DNA of 33,870 nt from Rubripirellula sp. (GTDB taxonomy: Bacteria > Planctomycetota > Planctomycetia > Pirellulales > Pirellulaceae), in assembly GCA_012270065.1 (NCBI GenBank), contig JAAXJB010000082.1, positions 69,379 through 103,248 of the forward strand. The letters are read 5' to 3'. Both the position numbers and the translations under genes were made by a program. Below, piece by piece: positions 1-8,254 of the stretch; within the stretch, counting starts at the first letter, position 1; the number at the start of each line of letters is the position of its first letter. Below the pieces are notes generated by a model that saw nothing but the letters and a program-made list of their open reading frames with translations, was not told the DNA's origin and searched no databases.

Positions 1-2
1 AT

Positions 3-36
3 GTGAAACCAGTACCGACGTGAAACCAGTACCGAG
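3..36. repeat. Two tandem copies of a 17-bp intergenic repeat
   Basis: Two head-to-tail copies of GTGAAACCAGTACCGA(C/G) differ only in the last base. They lie at the very edge of the window, so more copies may exist upstream. No gene overlaps them. Similar short tandem duplications, with unrelated sequence, occur in other intergenic gaps of this window. Confidence 0.8.
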
Positions 37-305
37 ATGCACTGGCGATCGCAATGGAGCGATCGACTGCAGGCGACTGCACGGGCTTGCTTCTCACGTC
101 GACTTGATTATGACGGATTGGATTCGATCGAAGCCAGCGCGACCCCGGCACTAAATTTTTGATTTTTCAGAAAAAGACTCAAGTCGGCCTTTCGTTCAAC
201 CGGCCGTTCCTGACAAAACAAGTCAGAGCTCGAGGAAATGGATTTCCTGTTTGCCAAAAACTCTTCTCAATCAGCCTTTTCAGATCAAAAACGGAGTTTC
301 TTCTG

Positions 306-596
306 GTGTTTGACCTTTCCCAGATTACCAGCCTGCTTGATGCTATCATCTTCCCATTGATTGGCAGTGTTGCCTTGATGTATGCCAAGTTGAGCCGGGG
401 AGCGGCGGCACGGCGTGCTGAAAAGCAATTCTTTGCTATCTTATTAGTGCTGACTGTCGTGACTTTGCGAACGGTAATCACCTGCCACGAGATATGGCTC
501 GTTCACACCTTGAGCTTGGGTGGTTTGATCGTTGGAAGTTTGCTCGTTCCCGGGCAGGCTGAGAACCCTGAACAGGATCCGACAGTCGCTGTGTAG
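306..596 (+). CDS. Small membrane protein of unknown function
   Basis: I do not recognise this 96-residue protein. From the GTG at 306 it has a hydrophobic stretch near residues 9-25 (LLDAIIFPLIGSVALMY), a basic cytoplasmic-looking loop (SRGAAARRAEKQ), a second segment (FFAILLVLTVVTLRTVI) and a third around LSLGGLIVGSLLV. The tail is acidic. This suggests two or three membrane spans. The frame is open further upstream to about 159, but I chose GTG 306 because an ACGGAG-like ribosome binding site sits about 10 bases before it and the upstream translation looks non-protein-like. It ends 41 bases before aroA on the same strand, so the two may be cotranscribed. That it is a real gene is an inference from the RBS and hydrophobicity pattern only. 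Confidence 0.5.
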   Translation: MFDLSQITSLLDAIIFPLIGSVALMYAKLSRGAAARRAEKQFFAILLVLTVVTLRTVITCHEIWLVHTLSLGGLIVGSLLVPGQAENPEQDPTVAV

Positions 597-637
597 ATTG
601 GGCCCAACAACGATACCGACGAAAAACTTCTCCGCTG

Positions 638-2116
638 ATGCCTGATTCCAAACCCGAGGTGGCAAGCCACGTCCCTGCATCAGTCGAAATCATTCCAGGT
701 GGACCCGTTGAGGGTGTCATCCGTCCCCCTGGTAGCAAGAGCCTTACAAATCGGGCTTTGATTTGCGCTGCTTTTGCGAAGGGACCCTCAACGCTTACCG
801 GTGCGCTCCAAAGTGAAGACACCAAAGTGATGATCGAAGCATTGAAGTCACTGGGGGTCGGCGTAGATATCTCTGATGGCGGCAAGACAATCGTGGTGCA
901 TGGTATGTCGTCAGCGCAGGAGTTGGTGGCGCACGCTGATTCCGCTGACGGGATGCTCGAAATGTACGTTGCCAATAGTGGCACAACGATCCGTTTTCTC
1001 GTGGCTGCCTTGTCTGCCGTGGGGGGAAGTTTCCGGCTGTCAGGCGTCGAACGAATGCATCAGCGACCGATCGCGGATTTGATTTCGGCACTCGAGATGG
1101 TTGTTGACGGTAGCGTGAAAGCGATCAGTCAAAATGGATGTCCACCTGTGGAGATTCAATGCGCTGGTTGGAAAAGCTCGAGTCTCTCAGTGGGTGGTTC
1201 GGTGAGCAGTCAGTATCTGAGTGGATTGATGATGGCTGCTCCGCTGGCAGTTCCACGGCAGACTGGCGATCATGCAGAGACGAATGCGTCAGGCTCGGCA
1301 ACCATTGCGACGCATGAAGACGTGTGTCGGGTCAATATCGCCGTTTCTGGTGAACTTGTGTCGCGGCCCTACGTCGATTTGACCGCGCGTGTGATGCGGA
1401 GTTTCGGGGCTTCCGTGGAACTGGTGGAGGAAACCGGCCGACAGGATCACACGCTGGTGGTCGCCGTCGACGGTGGTGGATACGCAGCCACGGAATACGA
1501 GATCGAGCCGGATGCCTCGGCGGCAAGTTATTTCTGGGCCGCTGCAGCAATTTCAGGAGGAAGTGTTGCTGTGCAGGGGTTGAGTCGTGATGCGATGCAG
1601 GGAGATGTTGGCTTCTGTCAGGTACTCGAGCAAATGGGTTGTGAAGTGACCTATTCGCAGGATCAAATTCATGTTCAGGGAAGCACGCTTCACGGTGTGG
1701 ATGTTGACATGAATGCCATCAGCGATACCGTGCAGACGCTGGCAGTGGTTGCCCTGTTTGCCGACAGTCCAACCCGAGTCCGGGGCGTGGCGCACAACCG
1801 TTACAAGGAAACGGACCGCATCGGTGACTTGGCCAGAGAGTTGCGGAAGCTCGGCAGTCAGGTGCAGGAACATGAAGATGGTTTGACGATTCACCCAATT
1901 GGGAAGATGGGCCAGGCTGACGTTGGTGCGGGGGTGGTGCTCGAGACCTACCACGATCACCGAATGGCCATGAGTCTTGCTCTGGCAGGTTTGAAGATTC
2001 CGAAAATCAGGATTCTGGATCCCGCCTGTACCGGAAAAACGTACCCCCAGTTCTTTGCCGACCTCGAAGCATTGACAGGGCGGTCACATCATTGGCATTC
2101 GTGCGAGCCATCCTGA
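638..2116 (+). CDS. aroA: 3-phosphoshikimate 1-carboxyvinyltransferase (EPSP synthase)
   Basis: This enzyme transfers the enolpyruvyl group of PEP to shikimate-3-phosphate, the sixth step of the shikimate pathway, in the cytoplasm. Family signatures are clear: PGSKSLTNRA (K34) near the N-terminus, NSGTTIRFL (residues 113-121), RPIADLISAL (about 143-152), YKETDRIGDLA in the C-terminal half, HDHRMAMSLAL, and the terminal CTGKTYPQFF. At 492 residues it is longer than the usual 430-450. Part of the excess is a polar Ala/Thr/Ser-rich insertion after MMAAPLAVP, roughly residues 203-225. The PEP-loop sequence is NSGTT rather than the NAGTA of enterobacterial and plant enzymes. The nearest same-strand gene is the small membrane protein upstream; no other shikimate gene is in the window. 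Confidence 0.97.
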   Translation: MPDSKPEVASHVPASVEIIPGGPVEGVIRPPGSKSLTNRALICAAFAKGPSTLTGALQSEDTKVMIEALKSLGVGVDISDGGKTIVVHGMSSAQELVAHADSADGMLEMYVANSGTTIRFLVAALSAVGGSFRLSGVERMHQRPIADLISALEMVVDGSVKAISQNGCPPVEIQCAGWKSSSLSVGGSVSSQYLSGLMMAAPLAVPRQTGDHAETNASGSATIATHEDVCRVNIAVSGELVSRPYVDLTARVMRSFGASVELVEETGRQDHTLVVAVDGGGYAATEYEIEPDASAASYFWAAAAISGGSVAVQGLSRDAMQGDVGFCQVLEQMGCEVTYSQDQIHVQGSTLHGVDVDMNAISDTVQTLAVVALFADSPTRVRGVAHNRYKETDRIGDLARELRKLGSQVQEHEDGLTIHPIGKMGQADVGAGVVLETYHDHRMAMSLALAGLKIPKIRILDPACTGKTYPQFFADLEALTGRSHHWHSCEPS

Positions 2117-2219
2117 CTCATTCATGGCCACGAAAGTCTGGATGGTCTGTAGTCGATGCCTGAACATCGTGTTCAATGTTTAACTGTTCAACGAAATCTT
2201 CTGAAATGAGGAATCTGTT

Positions 2220-2405
2220 GTGACACCTTCCAGGCTGGCACTCATTGCCAACGGCAGTCTGATTACCGGTTTCGCTGCGAGCGCGATCTTCATCGATTCA
2301 CGTTTCTTTTGGTTGCTGTTCTTCATGGGATGCAGTCTGATTTTTTCTGGTTGGGCAGATTACTGCGGCTTTGCCAGAATATTCCAGAAGTGCATGAAGA
2401 GCTGA
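2220..2405 (+). CDS. Small DUF2892-like membrane protein
   Basis: This is a 61-residue protein starting at GTG 2220, preceded by TGAGGAA at good spacing. It has two hydrophobic segments: residues 4-24 (SRLALIANGSLITGFAASAIF) and about 29-45 (FFWLLFFMGCSLIFSGW), followed by DYCGFARIFQK. The layout of two short spans followed by an aromatic/Cys-Gly segment resembles the DUF2892 (YgaP C-terminal-like) family, in which the end reads roughly fCGma.ll. The function is unknown. It stands alone about 100 bases after aroA and is convergent with the pseudopilin operon on the other strand. The family call is by pattern recollection, not by search. Confidence 0.6.
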   Translation: MTPSRLALIANGSLITGFAASAIFIDSRFFWLLFFMGCSLIFSGWADYCGFARIFQKCMKS

Positions 2406-2478
2406 AGCTCGGGGCAAATTTGCGGGTAGCGTGAGGTCTCGACTTGAGTCATTTGAGCCAGGCACGCTTGATCGCCGC

Positions 2479-3567
2479 TCACTCCGTCTTCCCGGAGTTT
2501 GTGGAATCCACCTTGGTTGGCTTCACTTTTTCCTTGTTGCTTTCTGCTTTCCCGTTTCCTTCGCCGGTTGAGGCGTCCGCGGCGTTCTCATCCGTCGTCC
2601 CATCGGCGGGCGCGTCTGGTTGGTCCAGAATCATGGGGTTGCGTGATTGCCATTCGGCCGGAAGTTGCCCGTCAGACCGATTGGCCATCTGTTGAAGCAC
2701 CACGAGATCCATTGAGTTGCTTCGGAACGTGCACTCACCGCTTCCCATCAGAAGGTGTGCGCCGTTGGGATGATCGCTCGCAAATCCTCCCACGTAAGCG
2801 GTGCTGACCGGAGGGTCGTCGGTTTGGGGGCCTCGAATGCGAGCCAACTCGGCGTTGATCGGGTGTCCTGCATCCCGGAGGCTGGAACGCGTACCGCTCA
2901 TCCAGCCGAGATCCTCGGTGTAGGGAGAAAGCATTTCGCCAATGAAAAGCGTGTATCCCAGTCCGTCGGTGATATCATCGTCAGTGATGGCACGATTCAG
3001 AATGAAAGTGCCGTTATTGGTGGTGTCGATGGGGGTTTCAGCGGAACCGGTTACCCCGGCATAACAGGTTGCGTTTTCGCGAATGCGCGTGGCAGAGGGG
3101 CAAATGTAGGTCGGAATGCGGAGGTTCCGTACCTTGGCGTTCTGTTTTGCATAGACACTCACGCTTTGATCGATGGCTTTGTACACAACCTCTGCGTCAA
3201 GTTCAGGCAGAATCGCCGCAGCCCAGTTGTGGTGAAAGCCCTGGGGCTCACTGGCGATTGGCCCGGTCTTGGCCTGTGTACCGATCGGATAATGGCCTTG
3301 TTGCATGTTGTAGGACGAAAGCGCCAGAGAAATCTGGACAAGGTTCTGTCGGCAATTGCTGCGGCGAGCCAGTTCCCGCATGCCTTGAATCGCTGGCAGC
3401 ATCAAGCCAATGATCACACCAATGATCGCAATCACCACCAGTAATTCAACAAGAGTGAAGGCTGCACGGTCGGAGCGTGTTTCTGAATGGGGGCATTTCA
3501 TGGCATGTTCACCAGTTGGGCTGGGCATTTGAATTGAGCGTCCACGGTTCATTGGTCGGTATTTCAT
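2479..3567 (-). CDS. DUF1559-type prepilin-like protein
   Basis: The N-terminus carries a class III prepilin signal: a basic leader, then AFTLVELLVVIAIIGVIIGL, the hydrophobic helix that anchors pilins and pseudopilins, with Glu at +5. After it comes ARRSNCRQNLVQISLALSSY, typical of the DUF1559 (SBP_bac_10) proteins that are greatly expanded in planctomycetes. The C-terminal H-X9-DG signature is only partly kept: HPNGAHLLMGSG has Ser where Asp is expected. After it there is an unusual Asp/Glu/Lys-rich tail of about 60 residues (QPDAPADGTTDENAADASTG and on). It is the last gene of the seven-gene minus-strand operon, 10 bases after the PilX-like gene. An ATG at 3501 (MKCPHSETRSDRAAF) gives a more standard leader length and may be the true start. 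Confidence 0.9.
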   Translation of the reverse strand: MKYRPMNRGRSIQMPSPTGEHAMKCPHSETRSDRAAFTLVELLVVIAIIGVIIGLMLPAIQGMRELARRSNCRQNLVQISLALSSYNMQQGHYPIGTQAKTGPIASEPQGFHHNWAAAILPELDAEVVYKAIDQSVSVYAKQNAKVRNLRIPTYICPSATRIRENATCYAGVTGSAETPIDTTNNGTFILNRAITDDDITDGLGYTLFIGEMLSPYTEDLGWMSGTRSSLRDAGHPINAELARIRGPQTDDPPVSTAYVGGFASDHPNGAHLLMGSGECTFRSNSMDLVVLQQMANRSDGQLPAEWQSRNPMILDQPDAPADGTTDENAADASTGEGNGKAESNKEKVKPTKVDSTNSGKTE

Positions 3568-3577
3568 CGGTCTGATC

Positions 3578-3946
3578 TCATGGCTCCAAGTGCGTTAACG
3601 ACTCGCGTTCTATATCACCGGTCATCCAACGGGCTGTCACGGAATTCCCGTTCCGGATGATTTCAATTCGTTCATCGGAATTGCTGTTAACCGGAAGCAC
3701 GATTGCTTTCATCTGTCTTGCCGCGACTGAGCGATCAGTCGATTTGATTGCTGCATCGAGTTGTCTCTGAATGTTTTGTTGTGTTTCGTTCCTGCGTTCC
3801 ACAAAGACTCCGCGCAGCGATGATTGCGTGCATGCCGCCACGACCATGGCAGTCACGAGGATCACCATGAATAACGCTGTTCCCGAACTCGTTCGGGGTT
3901 TCCGGTTGTGTGCTTCGTGTGAAGCAGTTTGAGTTGGGTTTTTCAT
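3578..3946 (-). CDS. PilX/GspK-like minor pseudopilin candidate
   Basis: This is a 122-residue protein with a polar, basic N-terminal leader (MKNPTQTASHEAHNRKPRTS), then SGTALFMVILVTAMVVAACT, a single hydrophobic helix. The rest is polar and likely extracytoplasmic. The S-G-x-A-L-x-x-V pattern is like the N-terminal helix of PilX/GspK-type minor pilins, which lack the Glu at +5. I chose ATG 3946 because it overlaps the stop of the preceding gene as ATGA. The frame stays open to 3988, but that extension would lie inside the upstream gene. Its position between the GFTLIE protein and the DUF1559 prepilin supports a pseudopilus role. The name is by analogy; the globular part has no motif I recognise. 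Confidence 0.7.
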   Translation of the reverse strand: MKNPTQTASHEAHNRKPRTSSGTALFMVILVTAMVVAACTQSSLRGVFVERRNETQQNIQRQLDAAIKSTDRSVAARQMKAIVLPVNSNSDERIEIIRNGNSVTARWMTGDIERESLTHLEP

Positions 3947-4542
3947 GGCTTTTCGCCTCCGCGGCTGAGTGTGCCTTCCATGACCCATTGTCTGCCCTTG
4001 CCAGGCAGATTGACCTGCAGGGTGATGGTGTTTTGGTCAATCGTCATTTTGGTTTTTGCGCCCCTGGGAAGCAAAAACCGGTCTGTGCGGATTGTCTCGC
4101 CGTCTGATCTCTCAGTTCTCCTGATGGCATTGATGTCAGTCATCCATTCGTAGGTGGTTGTGGTTTTTCCCTTTTCAAAGGTAAACGACCACTGGTTGAT
4201 CGCGTTGCCAGCATTTGATGGATTAGCGTTGCTACTTGTTGCAGCATCCTCTCGTACAGAATCCGCAAGTCGAAGCGCGTCCCTTCTTGTTTGGTGCGAT
4301 TGTGCAAGCTCAATCCCGTTCTGGCTGATCGCATTGAGTATTGAGAGGCTGGAAATGGCCAGTACGCTCATCAGGGAAAACATGGTCACGGTTTCGATCA
4401 GCGTGAAGCCACTCCGTTTGCAATCGCTATCCGTGGCGAAATAGACTCTCGTGCCGAATTTTGACGGTGCGTGATCTGAAGTGGTGTCAGCGTTTGAAGC
4501 AGGCGTCTGCTGGTCTGGCTTTGCGGCAACTGGTTCAGTCAT
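3943..4542 (-). CDS. Prepilin-type N-terminal methylation protein (GspJ/PilW-like)
   Basis: This is a 199-residue protein with the prepilin cleavage/methylation motif SGFTLIETVTMFSLMSVLAI after an unusually long leader of about 45 residues. The following 130 residues are polar, with a region rich in Asn/Ser (SSNANPSNAGNAINQW) and a likely beta-rich C-terminal domain. Pseudopilins are cleaved by prepilin peptidase after the Gly, N-methylated and assembled into a short periplasmic fibre. The start ATG overlaps the stop of the upstream gene by 4 bases, and the downstream gene overlaps its stop in the same way, so translation is probably coupled. GspJ or PilW is suggested from gene order only. 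Confidence 0.85.
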   Translation of the reverse strand: MTEPVAAKPDQQTPASNADTTSDHAPSKFGTRVYFATDSDCKRSGFTLIETVTMFSLMSVLAISSLSILNAISQNGIELAQSHQTRRDALRLADSVREDAATSSNANPSNAGNAINQWSFTFEKGKTTTTYEWMTDINAIRRTERSDGETIRTDRFLLPRGAKTKMTIDQNTITLQVNLPGKGRQWVMEGTLSRGGEKP

Positions 4543-5153
4543 GGCAGCAATCCCCCGTCAACAGTTGGAGTAGTCTCGGCGGTACCTGATGGATCCTCGT
4601 TTTGAATCGGCAGAGCATCATCGCCATTATCTGGATTCGGTTGATCTATCTTTTCAGCAGACGGGCTGGGTGCTTCAGGTTTGGAAGGCGGGGCATCAAA
4701 TATCCACGCGTGCCGTGTCGTTTTCGTGCTAGCATCGTCTTGGCTAACTTCGATCGTGAAGTGAATACCACGAAGACGATTTGAGGAATCATCGTTTGCG
4801 ATGAACTCATCATTCCTGATCACTACCGGAACACTGTGGTTGGTTGTCAGTTCCGTAGCGATTTGCGACGCCTTGTCGACTGCATCCGTGATGCTCGAGT
4901 TTTCGAGCCGTTCGGCTGCATTGTCGGCAATCAGTTGGTTTGCAAGGCGAATGTCGGCTTTTCTGCTCAACGCGGTTGACGCGCGGGTCCATTTCAGAAG
5001 AGCCACTCCACAAGATGCAAGAACGAGTGCGGAGACAATACACTCGATAATCATACTGCCTGTCCGGCGGTATCTCGTCCGTCGTAACGGACACACAGAC
5101 GCCGCTTGATGGCTTGCCGGTTTGCGTTGATTGAAAGAATGCATGGGTAGCAC
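4539..5153 (-). CDS. Pseudopilin-like protein (GspI/PilV-like)
   Basis: This is a 204-residue protein with a very basic leader (CPLRRTRYRRTG), then SMIIECIVSALVLASCGVALL. The Gly followed by five residues including Glu at +5 fits a prepilin peptidase site, although the usual FTLxE is replaced by SMIIE. A helical segment follows (ALSRKADIRLANQLIADNAAERLENS), which resembles GspI/PilV. The C-terminal 50 residues are Pro/Ser/Asp-rich (PPSKPEAPSPSAEKIDQPNP) and probably disordered. It begins 4 bases after the third GspF-like gene and overlaps the next gene by ATGA. No single family is certain. Confidence 0.75.
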   Translation of the reverse strand: MLPMHSFNQRKPASHQAASVCPLRRTRYRRTGSMIIECIVSALVLASCGVALLKWTRASTALSRKADIRLANQLIADNAAERLENSSITDAVDKASQIATELTTNHSVPVVIRNDEFIANDDSSNRLRGIHFTIEVSQDDASTKTTRHAWIFDAPPSKPEAPSPSAEKIDQPNPDNGDDALPIQNEDPSGTAETTPTVDGGLLP

Positions 5154-5157
5154 CGAT

Positions 5158-6393
5158 TTAGCGTGGTTCAGACAGTATCAAGGTGAGTGCGTTGAGTTCG
5201 GTGAAAAGTGTTGCTGTGTAGGGCGCCACAGCAGCGGCGAGGCAGAAAATGCTTGCCGGGAACATGACGGCGAGGATCCAACTGAGATTGGCATTGGCTC
5301 GCGTAATATTCTGACGGGCGATATTGCGAATGTTTTCGGACATGCGTTGAGGATTTGAGTTTTCAAGTAAGCTGCAATCGGCTGCCTTGATCCAGCCCGC
5401 CTTGGTGATGCTGCTGGTCTCGCTATGACCTTGCGTGATGGAATTCAAAGCCAGAACGAATGGCCGGCGTTTCCCGTGCCAGAAGGTGATTAGCCCCAGT
5501 TCACAGAAATCCTTGAGTGGGACGCCGGCATCGATTGCATCGGCAAGCCCATTCAAAATTGCGCCTTTTCGTGCTGCAACGACGGGAAGTAGAGGAATCC
5601 ATGATGCTGTTATCAACGCTGGGAAAATGCCGACAACGGCGATCAGGTAGAACATCAGGGTTCCAAAGGCGATTCCCATAGCCACCAGAGCACTTGCCCA
5701 TTGCGACCAGGCGTTCCCTTGCCCAGTGTACGGAATCAAAGTCTCCTCTGTGTCGTAACTTTGCTCCACGACCGCAGTGATATCAAAATCCTGCATGAGC
5801 ATCTGCATGGTGGGGGTGATGAAGATGTTGTAGAAAGTCGTGCAGATTACGATCGCGACGCATACAAAAAGGATGTAATAAAGTTGTGAGGTGATCGCCA
5901 GGCTGCTGGATTGCCCAGTTACTCTGTTGCCTAACTCTGTATCGCTAATCCGAGTCTTTTCCAATCCGGTCCGCTTCTGTGGAATTGAAAAGGCCATTGC
6001 CGTTTGAATCTCAAGTGGCACGCGGCAATGTGCGGCGGCCACCAGGGGGTCGTCGCCCTGCGATAAGCGATCTGCATACCTTTTGCAGCGTGAACGTAAC
6101 GGCCCTGACATTGAAAACGCTCGGGCAGTTTTTTCAATTGAGCCGTTGATCTCAATTGTTGTTCGGAGTGCAGAATTGAAGTTTCGAATGTAATTGCGGC
6201 GCGTTCGCATCCAGTTCTGGATGACGAACAGCAGAAGAATGACACTGAATAAAAAGCCTAAAACATGAAACAGTGACAGCAGCAAACCAATCACGACAAC
6301 CAATGTGAAGGTCGTCGTGATGCGAAGGGAGAGATTCTGCAACCCGGTCAGCCTTCGTCGTGAAGATGCACTTTGTTTTGTTGATTCGCTCAT
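5158..6393 (-). CDS. GspF/PilC-like inner-membrane protein (third of three)
   Basis: This is a 411-residue polytopic protein. Two hydrophobic segments near the N-terminus (FTLVVVIGLLLSLFHVLGFL, FSVILLLFVIQNW) are followed by a first helical cytoplasmic domain (about 70-140), a span LYYILFVCVAIVICTTFYNI, another pair of spans, then a second cytoplasmic domain beginning ILNGLADAIDAGVPLKDFCELG and a final span. Two repeated cytoplasmic domains alternating with membrane helices match the T2SSF fold, though sequence conservation is weak. GspF/PilC is the inner-membrane platform protein contacting the assembly ATPase. I start it at ATG 6393, which has GGTGA 8 bases upstream and lies 8 bases after the preceding stop. 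ATG 6408 would overlap that stop but has no binding site. Confidence 0.75.
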   Translation of the reverse strand: MSESTKQSASSRRRLTGLQNLSLRITTTFTLVVVIGLLLSLFHVLGFLFSVILLLFVIQNWMRTRRNYIRNFNSALRTTIEINGSIEKTARAFSMSGPLRSRCKRYADRLSQGDDPLVAAAHCRVPLEIQTAMAFSIPQKRTGLEKTRISDTELGNRVTGQSSSLAITSQLYYILFVCVAIVICTTFYNIFITPTMQMLMQDFDITAVVEQSYDTEETLIPYTGQGNAWSQWASALVAMGIAFGTLMFYLIAVVGIFPALITASWIPLLPVVAARKGAILNGLADAIDAGVPLKDFCELGLITFWHGKRRPFVLALNSITQGHSETSSITKAGWIKAADCSLLENSNPQRMSENIRNIARQNITRANANLSWILAVMFPASIFCLAAAVAPYTATLFTELNALTLILSEPR

Positions 6394-6401
6394 GCTGTTG
6401 G

Positions 6402-7280
6402 TCACCATCCAAAATCGGAGATCTGTTTGAATAATGAACCCCAGAAGCTTCCCAGTGAGAAGCTGACGGAAAGCCATAGAATCAGTCCGGAAATCAGAGT
6501 CGAAGCGACAGGCACGGCTCCGGCAAGCAGGCTGAGTTGGCGTTTGGCGGCGGCTTCGTAGTGATTGGCTATGAGTAGCCACTCATTCTGGGTCTCACTA
6601 TCAGTGCGTTGGATGAGGTTCAGAAGGGCGGTATCCTCGGCACGACACGGCATCGTAGCTGGCAGCAGGGACTGACCGGCTTCGACGCTGTCGGCAGCAC
6701 GGTAGATCCAAGCTTGCAGGGGACTTTTTGGTAGCGTCACTGCACTTGCTCTGAAAGCGCGCGGGTAAGGAAGTCCCAAGCCAATCATCTGACTCATCGC
6801 ATGCCCCAGGGTCATGTAGTTGATTGAGTTTCGCAGAGACCGAAAGCCGGGTATCCAGTTCTTCTTCCACGCCAGTGGAAGCAGAAAACAGGCAATGCAA
6901 AGACTGATCAGGCAGATCAATGGAAGCCACGGTTGCAGCAGTGCCGTTAGGCTGGCACCTTGTGGATCAGTGAGCGGCTCCACCAACGAAGCTTCCCAAG
7001 GCCGAAAGGGGATAGTTGCATCATTATTCCCCTGGGGATCATGGAAGCTTGCAAGGAAACGCAGCATTTTGGAAGTTGAGATTTGGAAGTAGCCCAGCAT
7101 CAATGTGCATAGCATGGTTAGCACGGTGACGGATACCCAGCCCATCAGGGCGCAAGTGGCAGCTTTTTTTCTCAGAACATCACGCATCAGGCAGAAATCC
7201 AGCCAATTCCGGATTTCATCGTGACAGGAAGCTGAGGCAAGTTGCTCAGTGATCGGGTCATTTTTGGCGATCTTTACCAT
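6402..7280 (-). CDS. GspF/PilC-like inner-membrane protein (second of three)
   Basis: This is a 292-residue protein with a short cytoplasmic start, a span around residues 45-65 (MGWVSVTVLTMLCTLMLGYF), a periplasmic stretch, a span at WLPLICLISLCIACFLLPLA, a cytoplasmic helical domain (SINYMTLGHAMSQMIGLGLP to ANHYEAAAKRQLSLLAGA) and a final hydrophobic segment. The second-half domain, with its LG..L..GLP..RA and EAAAKRQL features, is like a T2SSF domain. The first T2SSF domain appears shortened. It overlaps the upstream gene by 7 bases (ATGGTAA), so the three F-like genes are translationally linked. It is a platform-protein paralogue by architecture; partner and substrate are unknown. Confidence 0.78.
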   Translation of the reverse strand: MVKIAKNDPITEQLASASCHDEIRNWLDFCLMRDVLRKKAATCALMGWVSVTVLTMLCTLMLGYFQISTSKMLRFLASFHDPQGNNDATIPFRPWEASLVEPLTDPQGASLTALLQPWLPLICLISLCIACFLLPLAWKKNWIPGFRSLRNSINYMTLGHAMSQMIGLGLPYPRAFRASAVTLPKSPLQAWIYRAADSVEAGQSLLPATMPCRAEDTALLNLIQRTDSETQNEWLLIANHYEAAAKRQLSLLAGAVPVASTLISGLILWLSVSFSLGSFWGSLFKQISDFGW

Positions 7281-8254
7281 CCAAACATCGTTCCAAAAAT
7301 CGGGGCAATGAACAGAAATGCCATCCCTACCGTGAAGACGAATCCGAAAATGAAGCCGGCAGTTTGTGGAAGGATCCGGTGCAGGAGGAGTTCTCGACGT
7401 CTGGCTGCGTTTTCGTACCGGTAGGCCGCGTGTTTGAGAGATGCATTTTGCAGTGTCCGTGCTAATGACGGTGTCGCGGAAAGGTCCTGGCCACGATCGT
7501 CGGGGTTGTCATGCTGGAATAGCACATCGTTCCAGTCAACATCGGTCAAAGCTTTGACACGCGGCGTGTTTAAAGTGATCTCTTCGCCATTGGCAAGCGA
7601 TTTTTCACCAGCCATCATGGCGGCAATTCGGATCGCTTCGGATTCTGGGACGTCCGCATTGAGTTGAGAAGCAAGGGTTGAGCAGAATAGGCTCCTTCGC
7701 TGGACAGCTGGCAGTTGACTGCGTTTCCTGAGTGTCAGAATCACGATGCAAAGCACCGCACCGGCCACGCACGGTGGAATCCACCAGTTGTATTGAACCC
7801 AATGAGCTGACTCTGTGACGTAGTCCGGCCAACGCCGTATCAGTTCTTCATTCTGGCGGATTGTCGGAGCGAGGCTGATCACAAACATGGTGTAGGCCAC
7901 CACCGTCAGGACGCACGGATAAAACCAGTTCAGTCGTATGGTTGTCTTCAGGTCATGACGGGCACGCAGCGTTTCCGAAGTTTCGTATAGCATTTCGGAT
8001 GTGCCACTTTTTTGACTTCCTCGAATCGCCGCGATCACCTGTTCTCCGTGAGGCAGTCCAACTTCACGGACCGCTGCTTCGAGACTTTCGCCGCGTTCAA
8101 TGCGTTGCAGAAGTTGCGTGGCCACTTGTGACAATCGACCCCCGCGGTGTGAACTCAGTTGCTTCAGAGCGGTGGGGATAGGATTGTCGCTAGCCATGGA
8201 GGATCCCAATGCGTCAAGCAGGTTCGCCAATTGCTGATCGTTGAGGTTGGCCAT
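7274..8254 (-). CDS. GspF/PilC-like inner-membrane protein (first of three)
   Basis: This is the first gene of the operon, 326 residues from ATG 8254. Residues 1-110 form a helical cytoplasmic domain typical of T2SSF (LLDALGSSMASDNPIPTALKQ, then LLQRIERGESLEAAVREVGL and GSQKSGTSEMLYETSETLRA). Two spans follow (WFYPCVLTVVAYTMFVISLA and WWIPPCVAGAVLCIVILTL), then a second cytoplasmic domain and a C-terminal span (TAGFIFGFVFTVGMAFLFI). It is the best conserved of the three F-like proteins. A TTG at 8290 would add 12 polar residues, and neither start has a convincing Shine-Dalgarno. No GspE-type ATPase, secretin or prepilin peptidase is encoded nearby, so these must come from elsewhere if the system is complete. 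Confidence 0.85.
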   Translation of the reverse strand: MANLNDQQLANLLDALGSSMASDNPIPTALKQLSSHRGGRLSQVATQLLQRIERGESLEAAVREVGLPHGEQVIAAIRGSQKSGTSEMLYETSETLRARHDLKTTIRLNWFYPCVLTVVAYTMFVISLAPTIRQNEELIRRWPDYVTESAHWVQYNWWIPPCVAGAVLCIVILTLRKRSQLPAVQRRSLFCSTLASQLNADVPESEAIRIAAMMAGEKSLANGEEITLNTPRVKALTDVDWNDVLFQHDNPDDRGQDLSATPSLARTLQNASLKHAAYRYENAARRRELLLHRILPQTAGFIFGFVFTVGMAFLFIAPIFGTMFGW

